This document shows positions 26,805-37,046 of a stretch of 64,000 bases of DNA, in pieces. Position 1 is the stretch's first letter. Each line of letters starts with the position of its first letter. Position numbers and translations under genes: made by a program. The DNA is from Xestospongia bergquistia (taxonomy: Eukaryota > Porifera > Demospongiae > Haplosclerida > Petrosiidae). The notes under the pieces were generated by a model. The model was not told the DNA's origin. It saw only the letters and a program-made list of their open reading frames with translations, and made no database searches. The stretch lies in assembly GCA_963965975.1 (NCBI GenBank), contig OZ014415.1, forward strand, positions 4,779,001 through 4,843,000. Reading direction: 5' to 3'.

Positions 26805-28704
26805 CCTAGGTTATCCTCTGGAGGAAAAAAGCCAAGGAATAGGGACTACAAGCGGTGGAGTGAGACCCAGTTACATATAGCAGCAAAGGACGTGGCTAAA
26901 GGACGATTTACTCTTAGAAAAGCTGCTGAAATGTATAATGTGCCAAAGTCAAGATTATGGGACCGAGTGTCTGGTAATGTCTCTTTTGGTGCTCACAGTG
27001 GACCCCCTCGATACTTAAATGACATTGAAGAAGAAGAACTAGTAACATTTTTGGTAGGTTCAGCTAAGATTGGCTTCGCTCGGACAAAGGAACAAGTTCT
27101 TTGTATTGTTAGAGCAGCACTAGCAAAGAAACGTCAATGTGAAGTTGAAGATGTCAATGTCATTACTGGTTGGTGGGGCTCATTTGTGAAGCGGCATCCA
27201 AAACTACGATTAAGATATGGATCCAAATTAGCATATCGTAGAGCTATTGCAGCTAACCCAGATGTCATAAATCGATATTTTGACTTGCTTGAAGAAACAT
27301 TGAAGTCTAATAATTTGCTTGAATGACCAATGCTGATTTTTAACTGTGATTAGAGCGGGTTCCCATTGGAACATAAACCTGGCAAAATAATTGGAGTACA
27401 AGGTCAGAGAGATATTTCCTGTATTACTAGTGGTGATAAAGCCCAAATTACTGTTTTGTCAGCATGCAGTGCTTCTGGTTACCTTTTGCCTCCGATGATA
27501 ATTTTTGATCGGAAAAAACTCAAGGCCAATTTCACAAAAGGAGAAATCTCAGGTACTGCATAAGGGGTGTCTAAAAATGGATGGATAGATTCCGAATTGA
27601 TTCAGGAATGGTTTACTAATCACTTCTTACTTCACATCCTTCCACAGCGACCCATCTTGTTACTCCTGGATGGACATTCTTCACATTACCAACCTCAATT
27701 GATCAGGACAGCTGCTGCAAATCAGATCATCTTATTTTGCTTGCCACCTCATACAACTCATTTGTGTCAACCGTTGGACAGGTCATGTTTTAGCCCCTTA
27801 AAAAAGGCATACAGTAATGAGTGTCATCTCTACATGTCCTGTAATCCTGGGAAAGCTGTTAATAGATTTAATTTCACCGAAACGTTTAGTCGAGCCTGGA
27901 CAAAGGCGATGACACCAGCTAATATTGTTGCTGGGTTTAGATCCACTGGTATATACCCCCTCAACAGGTATGCAGTATTACGTTACTTGCAACTTGAGGA
28001 GGATGGGAAAATAGATATGATAACCTCCAAGATGAGACTGTTTCTTCCTCTGTATAGCCCAGCTAAATCTCATCCTCATACCTGTATTACTTCCGATAGT
28101 GAAAGCATTGATTATAATGAGAAAGACACTTGTAGTGAAGACAGTACCTGTGGTTACTATGGTAACTTTTCTGAAGACGAAGATTACATTACAAAAGTTC
28201 AGCCATCTACTCTTCATGATTTTCTTACTTTACCTCAGCTACCAAGTAATGAGAAAAAGACAAACCACAGTGCTCGTGTTTTAACAAGTTCTGAAAATCT
28301 TCAGTTGATAAGAGAAAAAGAAATGAAGAAAGCAGATGAATTAAAAGCTAAAGATCTTAGAAAGCAACAGCGAGAAAAGAAGGCAATGGAACGAGAACAG
28401 AAAAAGAAGATGGTAGAGGAGAGAAAGCTTAAAAGAGCAGTTGAAAAAGCCGAGAAAGAGAGACAAAAGAAAGAAAAAAAACAAAGTGAACAGAGTACAT
28501 CAAAATTTGATTTTACAGAAGAAAGCACAGTCGGTTTTCTAGGAAGTATGAGAATGGTTATGATCTACCTGACATCAGATATGAAAACTGGAAAAAAATA
28601 TTCCATCCTGAAGAATTATCTTTAGATGCTACAGCATGTAAATCCAGTGATGGAGACATCAGTGTCAGTGAAGTAGATGAGAATAGTAAGTGATACAGCC
28701 TGAG

Positions 28705-29510
28705 GTTAATTATACTTTGAATTTATGGCTTGCTATTTTAGAAAGTGCACTAGAACAGTCACCAAAAGTTCTCAAATTTCCAGTATGTGTAATGTATATA
28801 TATATTTTAGTATTTTTGAGTTAATTATCCTTGTTACAGGGAGGAAGAGATGTACCAGAAGTACTAGCAAGAGAAGTGAAGAAGAGATAGGACTCTATGA
28901 ATATGACAAGAATGGACTCAGTGATAATGGTATGTGACATTATATTATAATTAACCCTTTAATAGTGGCTTGCCATTTTAGAAACTACACTAGAGCAGTC
29001 AAAGACATTACCTAAAAATTCTCAAATTTCCATTATGTGTAATATATATATATTGAAGTATTTTAAAGTTAATTATCCTTGTTACAGGGAGGAAGAGATG
29101 TACCAGAAATACTAGAAAGAGAAGTGAAGAAGAGGTAGGACTCTACGAATATGACAAGAATGGACTCAGTGATAATGGTATGTGACATTATGTTATAATT
29201 AACCCTTTAATAGTGGCTTGCCATGTTAGAAACTACACTAGAGCAGTCAAAGACATTACCTAAAAATTCTCAAATTTCCAGTATGTGTAATGTATATATA
29301 TTGAAGTATTTTAAAGTTAATTATCCTTGTTACAGGGAGGAAGAGATGTACCAAAAGTACTAGCAAGAGAAGTTAAAAAAAGATAGGACTCAGTGAATAT
29401 GACAAGAATGGACTCAGTGATAATGGTATGTGACATTATACTATAATTAACCCTTTAATAGTGGCTTGCCATTTTAGAAACTACACTAGAGCAGTCAAAG
29501 AATAACCTGA
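28705..29510 (+). repeat. Tandem triplication of a 90 nt exon with its intron, period 248 bp
   Basis: Exon copies lie at 28,840-28,929, 29,088-29,177 and 29,336-29,425. Each follows CTTGTTACAG and is followed by GTATGTG; spacing is exactly 248 bp twice. Each exon is 90 nt in phase 1-1, so adding or losing copies keeps the frame. The peptide is basic then acidic: RKRCTRSTSKRSEEE, then GLYEYDKNGLSDN. The third copy has an in-frame TAA in this frame. A fourth intron copy begins at 29,426 and runs into the acceptor of the PHD exon. Confidence 0.9.
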
Positions 29511-29566
29511 CAACCAGTATGAAAATATTCACAATATAATAATACAATTCATGTATTTCATTACAG

Positions 29567-29721
29567 AAAAACTATCAGCATGTTCTAATAATTTATGTTT
29601 TCACACTAAAGCGACTAATTGGGTGGAATGTGAAAAATGCTTCCAGTGGTACCACATGGTATGTGTTGGGATCAAGAAAGAAAAATCACTAAATTTTGTT
29701 TGTTTTATGTGTGACATATAA
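29567..29721 (+). pseudogene. PHD-finger terminal exon of the pogo/Tigger-like transposase
   Basis: Acceptor TTTCATTACAG precedes 29,567. In phase 1 the exon codes about 50 residues ending at TAA 29,719-29,721. Cysteine/histidine spacing is C-x4-C-x10-C-x2-C-x4-H-x2-C-x12-C-x2-C with Trp two residues before the His (CFQWYHMVC), which is the C4HC3 pattern of PHD zinc fingers. PHD fingers usually bind histone H3 tails, so in a transposase this could bias insertion or tethering to chromatin; that role is inference. Confidence 0.82.
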
Positions 29722-30250
29722 TAATTAACTACTAGACTTTTTGTAGTAAAATTATTTTTTCATGCACAGTGAATTTGAATAATTAATAAACAGTATTTGT
29801 GATTGTGAAATTTGAGTTAATAAATATCAAGAACTTATCACCTACTTTAGAAAAGAACTTCTCTTAAATGTCCGTTTATTCGTCCATGAGTTCATGTTTT
29901 CAAAGAGATGTATATTCAGAACTGTACGTAGAAATTTCTCCAAATTTTGACAGTTAATTCTTTACATATTATATACTGTTCAAAAGCAGAGATAACGTTC
30001 AAGCTATAATTGTTATCAAGATATGGTCATCGTTCAAATCTACATAAGAATGTCCGTTTTATCATGATCTCAAGTGTACAGGATATATGCTTGTAAATTG
30101 TGCAAAAAGATTTCTTTTTCAGTATATTCTTTGCAATAACTATATGATGGATTGGGGCACTCGAAGCTGGTGTTGAAAGTCAGCTTCGAATGCTCTGTTT
30201 ATTTAAAAACAGTAAAAACACCAGAGTGTCCGATCATTGAGCCACGCCTC
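29722..30250 (+). other. 3' non-coding part of the pogo/Tigger-like element
   Basis: No coding frame. A hairpin at 30,157-30,193 (arms of 13, loop of 11, below) sits about 60 bp from the right end. The last 30 bases carry the degenerate terminal repeat. Confidence 0.7.
30157..30193 (+). other. Subterminal hairpin of the pogo/Tigger-like element
   Basis: GCACTCGAAGCTG at 30,157-30,169 pairs with CAGCTTCGAATGC at 30,181-30,193, matching at 12 of 13 positions with an 11-base loop. Subterminal inverted repeats can be transposase-binding sites; no function can be shown here. Confidence 0.7.
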
Positions 30251-30980
30251 TAATGGGACTAACTAAATAAACTGCAATTAACAGTTCAGTAAGTTGGTTT
30301 GCATTAATGCTCTAAAGTCTTTAAGTTGAAGACTTTAGAAGGTTTAGACTATTGAGTGAAGTTTATAAAGTAAACTGCACAGTCTAAAGGACTTAATGTG
30401 ACTAACTAAATAAACGGCTATTAACAGTTTAGTAAGTTGGTTTGCGTTAACGCTCTAAACTCATTAATTTAAAGACTTTAGAAGGTTTAGACTATTGAGT
30501 GAAGTTTATAAAGTAAACTGCTCAGTCTAAAGGACTAAATGGGACTAACTAAATAAAGTGCAATTTACAGTTTAGTAAGTTGGTTTGCTTTAACGCTTTA
30601 AAGTCTTTACTTTTAAGACTTTAGAAGGTTTAGACTATTGCGTGAAGATTATAAAGTAAATTGTTCAGTCTAAAGGACTTAACGGGACTAACTAAATAAA
30701 CTGCTATTAACAGTTTAGTAAATTCGTTTGCATTAAGGGTCTAAAGTCTTTAATTTAAAGACTTTAGAAGGTTTAGACTATTGAGTGAAGTTTATAAAGT
30801 AAACTGCTCAGTCTAAAAGAGTTAACGTTACTAACTAAATAAACTGCAATTAACATTTTAGTAAGTTGGTTTGAATTAACGCTCTAAAGTCTTTAATTTA
30901 AAGACTTTAGAAGGTTTAGACTATTGAGTGAAGTTTATAAAGTAAACTGCTCAGTCTAAAGGATTTAATGGTACTAACTA
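30251..30980 (+). repeat. 143 bp satellite, subfamily B, between two insertions
   Basis: About five subfamily B monomers in the same orientation as the main array, resuming exactly where the left flank was cut. They end at CTAACTA, where the 793 bp element is inserted. Confidence 0.93.
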
Positions 30981-31773
30981 TACTCTGTCTGAGTTGAGAA
31001 AAGCCCTTTATTGAAAAAAGGTGTTTTATGCATGGAATGTAACATGAGGTATTTCCTCGCCTGTTAGCGCTGAAGTACGTGTTAAGTGTTTTCATTATTT
31101 GTTCACGTGGATGTCATGCGAACACACCACGTTTTTTCTCATGCTTGTAAGTGGAAAAAGATTGCGATCACAAACAAAGGAGGTTGCTGTGAATGTCTAT
31201 GAATATTTCGAGGAACTTGGCAGGCGCAAACGGACTGAAGGATCTCTGAAACAAACCTGTGATGCCCCAGGACTTTCACGTTCCAGTATCAATCTGACAG
31301 TTCTGATGACGAATGATTTTAGACATTTTCAGTTTTCCTTATTTGTCAAAAGGTTTTTTTCAAAACCATGTTGGCTTTATAGCTGCCCAAAATTGCAAAA
31401 GACGATACCTGGTTATCATTTTAATAGTATAATTGATACAAAGGCATTTATTTTTATAATTAGAATTGTAATTTTGACTTGCCATGTGATAGTCGGCTGG
31501 CTTCTCGGTGATAGTTGGCTGACTTTTCGAGGTGAAAATCGATTTTTGTTATCTGCTCGAAGGTGTGCAATTTAAAGTATGCAAAAGGGATGCCATTCAA
31601 AATGTATGGAGTTTTATAGTTTGATACTTTATCGTAGCGCTAGAGAGCCAAATTTTATATATAAAATGCGCGTTTGCAAGCTGAATCGATTGGTGCAAGT
31701 CCCATGTGGATAGCACGTAAAACGGCAAAGTTATTCACACGTCTGGGTGGCTTTTCTCAACTCGGACAGAGTA
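30981..31773 (+). mobile_element. 793 bp Tc1/mariner-type (DDE) element with 25 bp TIRs and TA duplication
   Basis: The left end TACTCTGTC-T-GAGTTGAG and the right end (reverse complement TACTCTGTC-C-GAGTTGAG) form terminal inverted repeats that continue to AAAAGCC, one mismatch in about 25 bases. TA duplications are at 30,979-30,980 and 31,774-31,775. Removing the element and one TA restores the satellite text ACTAACTAAATAAAC. It keeps only the start of a transposase-like frame, so it looks like an internally deleted, non-autonomous copy. Superfamily is inferred from the TA target and the N-terminal HTH. Confidence 0.9.
31099..31575 (+). pseudogene. N-terminal transposase remnant (HTH region) inside the 793 bp element
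   Basis: The 158-codon frame is convincing only over residues 19-65 (about 31,153-31,294): a basic start (GKRLRSQTKEVAVNVYEYF), a Lys/Arg-rich linker and then TCDAPGLSRSSI. This is the usual N-terminal helix-turn-helix layout of DDE_3 (IS630/mariner-like) transposases of animals. After that the frame runs into hydrophobic, non-conserved sequence, and no catalytic DDE motif follows before the right TIR. I read it as the surviving start of a transposase joined to filler by internal deletion; the assignment rests on pattern only. Confidence 0.55.
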
Positions 31774-31925
31774 TAAATAAACTGCTATTAACAGTTTAGT
31801 AAGTTTGTTTGTGTTAACGCTCTGAAGTCTTTAATTTAAAGACTTTAGAAGGTTTAGACTGTTGATTGAAGTTTATAAAGTAAATTGCTCAGTCTAAAAG
31901 ACTTAAAGGGACTAAATATATAAAG
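31774..31925 (+). repeat. 143 bp satellite, subfamily B, last forward monomer before the inversion
   Basis: About one monomer (palindrome at about 31,819-31,850) ending at GGGACTAAATATATAAAGGGAC, where text switches to the reverse strand. Confidence 0.9.
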
Positions 31926-33670
31926 GGACTATTGGGTGTACTTTTTAAAGTAGTCTAAACCTTCTAAAGTCTTTAAATTAAAGACTTTAGAGCGTTAATG
32001 GAAAGAAACTTAATAAACTGTTAATGGCAGTTTATTTAGTTAGTCCCTTTCAGTCCTTTAGTCTGAGCAGTTTACTTTATAAAGTTAACTCTACAGTCTC
32101 AGCCTTCTAAAGTCATTGAATTAAAAACTTTAGAACGTTAATGAAACAAAGTTAATAAGCTTTTAATGGCAGTTTATTTACTTAGTCCCTTTAAGTCCCT
32201 TAGTCTAAGCAGTTTATTTTATAAACTAAACTCAATAGTCGAAATCTTATAAAGTCTTTAAATTAAAGACTTTAGAGCGTTAATGCAAACAAACTTAATA
32301 AACTGTACACACCAACTTAGTAAACTGTTAAATGCAGCTTATTTAGTTGGTCCCTTTAAGTCCTTTAGTCTGAACAGATTACTTTAGAAAGTTCACTCAA
32401 TAGTCTAAACCTTCTAAAGTTTTTAAATTAAAGACTTTAGTGCTTTAGTACAAACCAACTTAATAAACCGTTAATTGATGTTTATTTAGTTATTCCATTT
32501 AAGTACTTTAGTCTGATCAGTTTCCTTTTTAAAGTACACCCAATAGTCTAAACCTTATAAAGTCTTTAAATTAAAGACTTTAAAGCGTTAATGCAAACAA
32601 ACTTAATAAACTGTTAATGGTAGTTTATTTAGTTAGTCGTTTTAAGGCCTTTAGTCTCAGCAGTTTATTTTATAACCTTAAGTCAATAGTCTAAACTTCT
32701 AAAGTCTTTAAATTAAAGACATTAGAGCGTTATTGGAAACAAACTTGATAAAATGTTAATTCCAGTTTATTTAGTTAGTCCCTTTAAGTCTTTTATTTTG
32801 AGCAGTTTACTTTATAAAATTCACTCAATAATCTAAACCTTCTAAAGTCTTTAATTAAAGACTTTAGAGCATTAATGCAAACAAACTTAATAAACTGTTA
32901 ATGGCAGTTTATTTAGTTAGTCGGTTTAAGTCCTTTAGTCTTTGCAGTTTACTTAATAAACTGAAATCAATAGCCTAACCCTCTTAAAGTCTTTAAATTA
33001 AAGACTTGAATGTTTTAATACACACCAACTTAGTAAACAATTAATTGCAGCTTATTTGGTTGGTCCCTTTAACTTCTTTAGTCTGAACAGATTACTTTAG
33101 AAAGTTCACTCAATAGTCTAAACCTTCTAAAGTCTTTAAATTAAAGACTTTAGAGCATTAATGCAAACAAACTCGACAAACTGTTAATGGCAGTTTACTT
33201 AGTCAGTCCCTTTAAGTCCTTCAGTCTGAGCAGTTTACTTTTTAAAATGTACTCCACAGTCTAAACCTTCTAAAGTCTTTAATTTAAAGATTTAAAATTG
33301 TTATTGCAAACAAACTTAATAAACTGTTAATGGCAGTTTACTTAGTTAGTCCCTTTAAGTCCTTTAGTCTGAGCAGTTTACTATTTGAAATTTACTCAAC
33401 AGTCTAAACCTTCTGAAGTCTTTAAATTAAAGACTTAGACTGTTAATGCAAACAAATGGCAGTTTATTTACTTAGTCCCTTTAAGTCCCTTAGTCTCAGC
33501 AGTTTATTTTATAAACTAAACTCAATAGTCTAAACCTTCTAAAGTCTTTAAATTAAAGACTTTAGAGCATTAATGCGAAGAAACTAAATATATTGTTAAT
33601 GGCAGTTTATTTATTTAGTCCCTTTAAGTCCTTTAGTCCTAGCAATTTACTTTATAAAGTTAACTCAATA
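31926..33670 (-). repeat. Inverted block of the 143 bp satellite (about 12 monomers)
   Basis: From about 31,926 the monomer landmarks appear reversed: TAGTCTAAACCTTCTAAAG, then GAGCGTTAATGCAAAC, AACTTAATAAACTG and AGTTAGTCCCTTTAAGTCC. The block is about 1.75 kb, in the diverged subfamily B style, with A at the palindrome centre (the complement of subfamily B's T). Orientation returns to forward near 33,670. The junctions show GGGACTAAATATATAAAGGGAC on the left and AACTCAATAAAATGC on the right. Confidence 0.93.
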
Positions 33671-33990
33671 AAATGCAAAGTGCTTAGACTAAAGGACTTA
33701 AAGAAACTAACTAAATGAACAGCAGTGAACATTTTTTAATTAAACTGCCTAGGTTAAAGGACTCAGAGAGTATAACTCAATAAACTGCAATTGACTGTTT
33801 ATTAAGTTCATTTCCATTAAATCTTGAAACTCTTTAATTTAAAGGATTGTTAGGGTTTACAGTATTTTGGTAAACTTAACAATGCGAACTACTTACACTA
33901 ATGGGTTTATACTTACCACTGCAAACTATTTGCAATAAAGGCTTAAAGACATTTAGTCTATTAACTGGAATAGAGTCTTCTATTGCTAAA
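33671..33990 (+). repeat. Strongly decayed forward satellite edge
   Basis: Recognisable pieces such as GACTAAAGGACTTAAAG, AACTAACTAAATGAAC and CTGCAATTGACTGTTTATTAAG show two to three forward monomers. After about 33,850 only scraps remain (TAGGGTTTACAGTATT and similar), so this marks the right end of the satellite. Confidence 0.75.
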
Positions 33991-34450
33991 ATGTATATTT
34001 TAATGTGTATATTTTTTGTGGAAATTGCAGTTTTTTAAAAACTTTTTTCTATGTTTTTGGTGCCAAAATATACAAGTCCTAATTTTTTTTGTGCCAAAAA
34101 TATGTGTTTAACCCTTGTTTAAAACTTTTTTGACAGCAAAATGTGTCAGTTGTCACAGCCTCTTTAAAAAGCATTTTAGTGCGAAAATTGCACATGTTTT
34201 AAATCCTTTTGCTAATTTTTTTAGGTGCCCAAAATGCCGATATTTGAAAACCCATTTTGCTAAAAAAAGGAACAGGTATTAATGTGAACCCTTTAACGGG
34301 TGGTTGCGTAATTATGAGCAGGCGGATGCAATTATTGAGTGGGTGGAATCGCAATTTTGCACAGTAACTATTACCGAGGCACCTGGACTGTTTTTCGAAA
34401 GCAAGAACGTGAATATGATTGCAATCACTGGTTTCTAAAGCTATCAACAT
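33991..34450. other. AT-rich degenerate repeats, no gene
   Basis: Short T-rich stretches alternate with GGTGCCAAAA-like words (34,057, 34,099, 34,220), as also seen at 39,520-40,040 and 40,450-40,790. No frame or RNA gene is seen. Confidence 0.5.
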
Positions 34451-34462
34451 GGCTAAAGCGTC

Positions 34463-36381
34463 ATGGCATTGACAAGCAGAAGGTTTATACAGTTGCCTTC
34501 TGACCCAGACCTCCTTTTACAGTGTATTGATGGTGCTGAAAGTGACTATTCAGACAGTGATTTCTACAGCTACATTGATGAAGAAGAAGCACTGACAGAT
34601 CTGTTGCAAAGCCATTTACTAGCAAGGCTGACTTCTGAAAGCTTTGTACTAAAATGTAACTCTTCAGCTCCACCTTTACCAACAAGAAGCAGTTTCCTAG
34701 CTCCACCTACACCCACGGATAAGATGATTTTACACACATGTACAAAATAATAATAATTATTGTAGTTCATCCATTGGTTGCCACCTCTCCAGCAACAGCT
34801 TTGCCCAGTACTAGCACTACTGCTACAGCTAGCCTACCTATAGTTAACTAAAGACTACCAATAATAGCAAAGTAACTTTATAGTTCATCCATTTACTGCA
34901 TCACCTGGGCTTACTCTTGATATAACCAAAAACCACCACTTGCTTTCTTCAATCTATACTTTTCATCAGCAGTAAAAGATTTGATCTTTGTGGAAACAGC
35001 TACCTATCCTGTGTCAAATTGAATCTTACATGCATAATCATCCCAACGCTCTTGGTCATGACTGGAGTAGAAATCTGATAAAGCATGAGGAAGTTGACCC
35101 ATTACTAGCCATAATAATTACAAAGGGACTAGTTAGATATCTGTCTGTGAGGTATTCATTATAACCAAGGAAATAGATTGATATGAATTGCAAGTTTTAT
35201 TTATTACACTTACTTGTAATTGTAATTTTATTAGGAAGCCCTAAAAATTTGTGAATTTCCTGTACAACTTACTTATTTGTAGATCATACTGGAGCAGCAA
35301 ATGGTCATTTCATAGTGATATAGTCAGTCATATCATGCAGAAGGTTTGAATTATTGATGAAATCTTGATCAGCTTAACGAGTCATTCTAGTTGGTTTATA
35401 TTCCCAATAGAGAAATTGCTGTTGATGAGAGTATCATCGGACACAAAGGAAGACTCTCGTGGTTCTAGTACATGCTCAAGAAGCCCACTAAATGGGATAA
35501 TATACTTACTATAATGGTTGTTAACGAGTCATACAGGAAAAGAGAAGATGGTGTCCCTGAGCAAGGGCTAGCGTACAAAGTGATCTCATGTCTCCTTTAT
35601 CAATAAGTGGATATCATGTGTGTACCAATATACACTTTTCGCTGAATCAGAAGGGATTGAGTAGAGAATTTCAATTAGCAAAATTAACAAATGGTAAAAA
35701 GTAACAATCAACTGTACTTACGTTAGCCTAAAATGTAAGATGTAGGTTAAGTCTATTCTTATTATGCAACAGATGGATTTTCGTGTCCGAAGTGGTCTGA
35801 CAAGCTAGTGGTACACATGTTATCAACCTTGCATAATGAAAATATGATAGATAAGCGGAGGAGAACCAGAGCAGTAGATGGAGGAGTAGACGTGGCAAAA
35901 GTAGTTGAAGAATACAATATGATATGGGCGGAGTCGACAAGTGCAATCAACTCCTACTATATTATGGATATGTACGCAGGTCAGGCAAGTAGTGGAAGAA
36001 AGTATTATTTCACTTATTTGATGTATCCATTGTTAACACCAATATTTTGCACAATATAGTTGCTGAAAACCTTTACCACACATTGGCTGCTGGATACTAG
36101 ACGGTCATAAATAACCAGTTGACAGAAGGCACATTGCCTCAACAACAGTACTTCCAATGAGATTGAGCGAACATGGATTTCCAGAACCTGTTCAAAAAGA
36201 TACACCTTATGGAGTACGTCCCAGTCTAAGTATGCAAGGCCCGAGGAAAAAAAGATCACAAAAACAGTACCAATGTAACATTTGTAAAACTCATTTGTAT
36301 GTACTCCCATTTTTTAAAGATTACCATACCATACCAAATTACATTATGAATACTAAGAATCATCCTCATATCAATCAATAA
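34463..36381 (+). pseudogene. piggyBac transposase relic
   Basis: Several frames together outline one decayed piggyBac transposase. A 95-codon acidic start (34,463-34,750; DYSDSDFYSYIDEEEAL) is typical of the family's N-terminus. At 34,970-35,165 come LIFVETATY and HEEVDPLLAIIITKGLVR, matching the eTN.ya and flgliI..G blocks. At 35,400-35,590 come REIAVDESIIGHKGRLSW and YMLKKPTKWD, the first catalytic Asp block. At 35,808-36,059 VHMLSTLH and then VVEEYNMIWAES replace the DYN.yMGGVD block, so that catalytic Asp is lost. At 36,235-36,345 RSQKQYQCNICKTH and YVLPFFKDYHT are the end of the C-terminal Cys-rich finger. Many stops and frameshifts; no terminal TTAA sites identified. Confidence 0.82.
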
Positions 36382-36504
36382 CAATCTTTGTGTCTAGACT
36401 TTATGTACGCTTGTATAATAATATGTATATACATTGTCATGAATCGTTCCAAATGGCCTTACGATAGTCCAATTTGACCATATACGATTTCAATAAGATT
36501 GTTA

Positions 36505-36606
36505 AGAAGAAAAATGCAAGACTTCACACTGGTGTTGAAGAAATCATTAAACCTGTGATGATAGAGGACTACAATCAATACATGGGTGGGGTCAATCTAA
36601 GTTAAG
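36505..36606 (+). pseudogene. Second, separate piggyBac fragment
   Basis: About 34 codons with EEIIKPVMIEDYNQYMGGVN, the conserved third-Asp block of piggyBac. The Asp of GGVD is Asn here (AAT at 36,594). It follows the C-terminus of the relic at 34,463-36,381, so it is from another copy rather than the same gene. It ends against the TA microsatellite. Confidence 0.75.
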
Positions 36607-36648
36607 TCTAAGTTAATCTACTAGATTATATATATTTAATTATAATTA

Positions 36649-36654
36649 CATATA

Positions 36655-36693
<39 letters not shown>

Positions 36694-36694
36694 T
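36649..36694. repeat. (TA)n microsatellite
   Basis: Nearly pure TA dinucleotides broken by one TACA. Confidence 0.95.
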
Positions 36695-36724
36695 ATCTAT
36701 TCCTGATAACAAGAAAACACACAC

Positions 36725-37001
36725 ACTTACATTATACTTACATCAGCAATCAATTATAATGTATTGTTTCACTTTGCCATACTGTGTGTTGTGTCTATGT
36801 ACACGCTTCTCTAACTGTCTCTGTGTATGTGTATTATAATATATTGCTCCACTTTGCCTGACTGTGTATTGTGTCTATACATACATGCTTCTTTTCCTCT
36901 CTGTGTGTATATGCACTTACATTATACATACACTACCAATCAGTTTTAATATATTCCCTGACTGTATGTTGTCTCTACATGGACATACGTCTCTTCCTTT
37001 C

Positions 37002-37045
<44 letters not shown>
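36725..37045 (+). repeat. Three diverged tandem copies ending in a (GT)n microsatellite
   Basis: The block GACTGTGTRTTGTGTCTA-CATG..CTTCTCT..CTGTGTGTAT recurs near 36,780, 36,860 and 36,958, with TTACATTATACATACA spacers. The last copy runs into (GT)n at about 37,006-37,043. Open frames here are products of the GT repeat. Confidence 0.7.

Positions 37046-37046
<1 letters not shown>

Larger units (their letters stand above)
26805..29721 (+). pseudogene. pogo/Tigger-like transposase with C-terminal PHD finger (broken)
   Basis: DDE_1-family transposase acting on DNA in the nucleus. In order: an HTH_psq domain (about 26,830-26,985, DYKRWSETQLHIAAKDVAKG, then SLR-type KAAEMYNVPKSRLW); a CENP-B/Tc5-type HTH (about 27,045-27,240, GWWGSFVKRHPKLRLR); and the catalytic core with first Asp at 27,348 (NCD), second Asp at 27,669 (LLLDGHSSH) and third Asp at 27,777 (QPLDRS), 36 residues after the second. 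A Lys/Glu-rich coiled-coil stretch follows at 28,300-28,490. One frame runs to about 28,545 with in-frame stops at 27,324, 27,351 (replacing the Glu after the first Asp) and 27,561, then a +1 shift. The message would then splice (A|GTAAGTG near 28,686) into three copies of a 90 nt exon and a last exon (29,567-29,721) coding a PHD finger. HTH plus DDD is certain; the spliced PHD end is strongly supported by phase. Confidence 0.88.
25517..30250 (+). mobile_element. pogo/Tigger-like DNA transposon inserted in the satellite, TA target duplication
   Basis: The satellite stops at GGACTTA (TA at 25,515-25,516) and resumes with TAATGGGACTAAC (TA at 30,251-30,252). Removing 4,734 bp plus one TA restores the normal satellite text, so both ends are fixed. 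The two ends form a poor terminal inverted repeat: the left end and the reverse complement of the right end share AG, CG, TCAATG and CGGACA in register, about 17 of 24 positions. TA duplication and the encoded transposase place it in the pogo/Tigger group of Tc1/mariner. Flanking monomers are subfamily B, so the insertion came after that part of the array formed. Confidence 0.9.
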
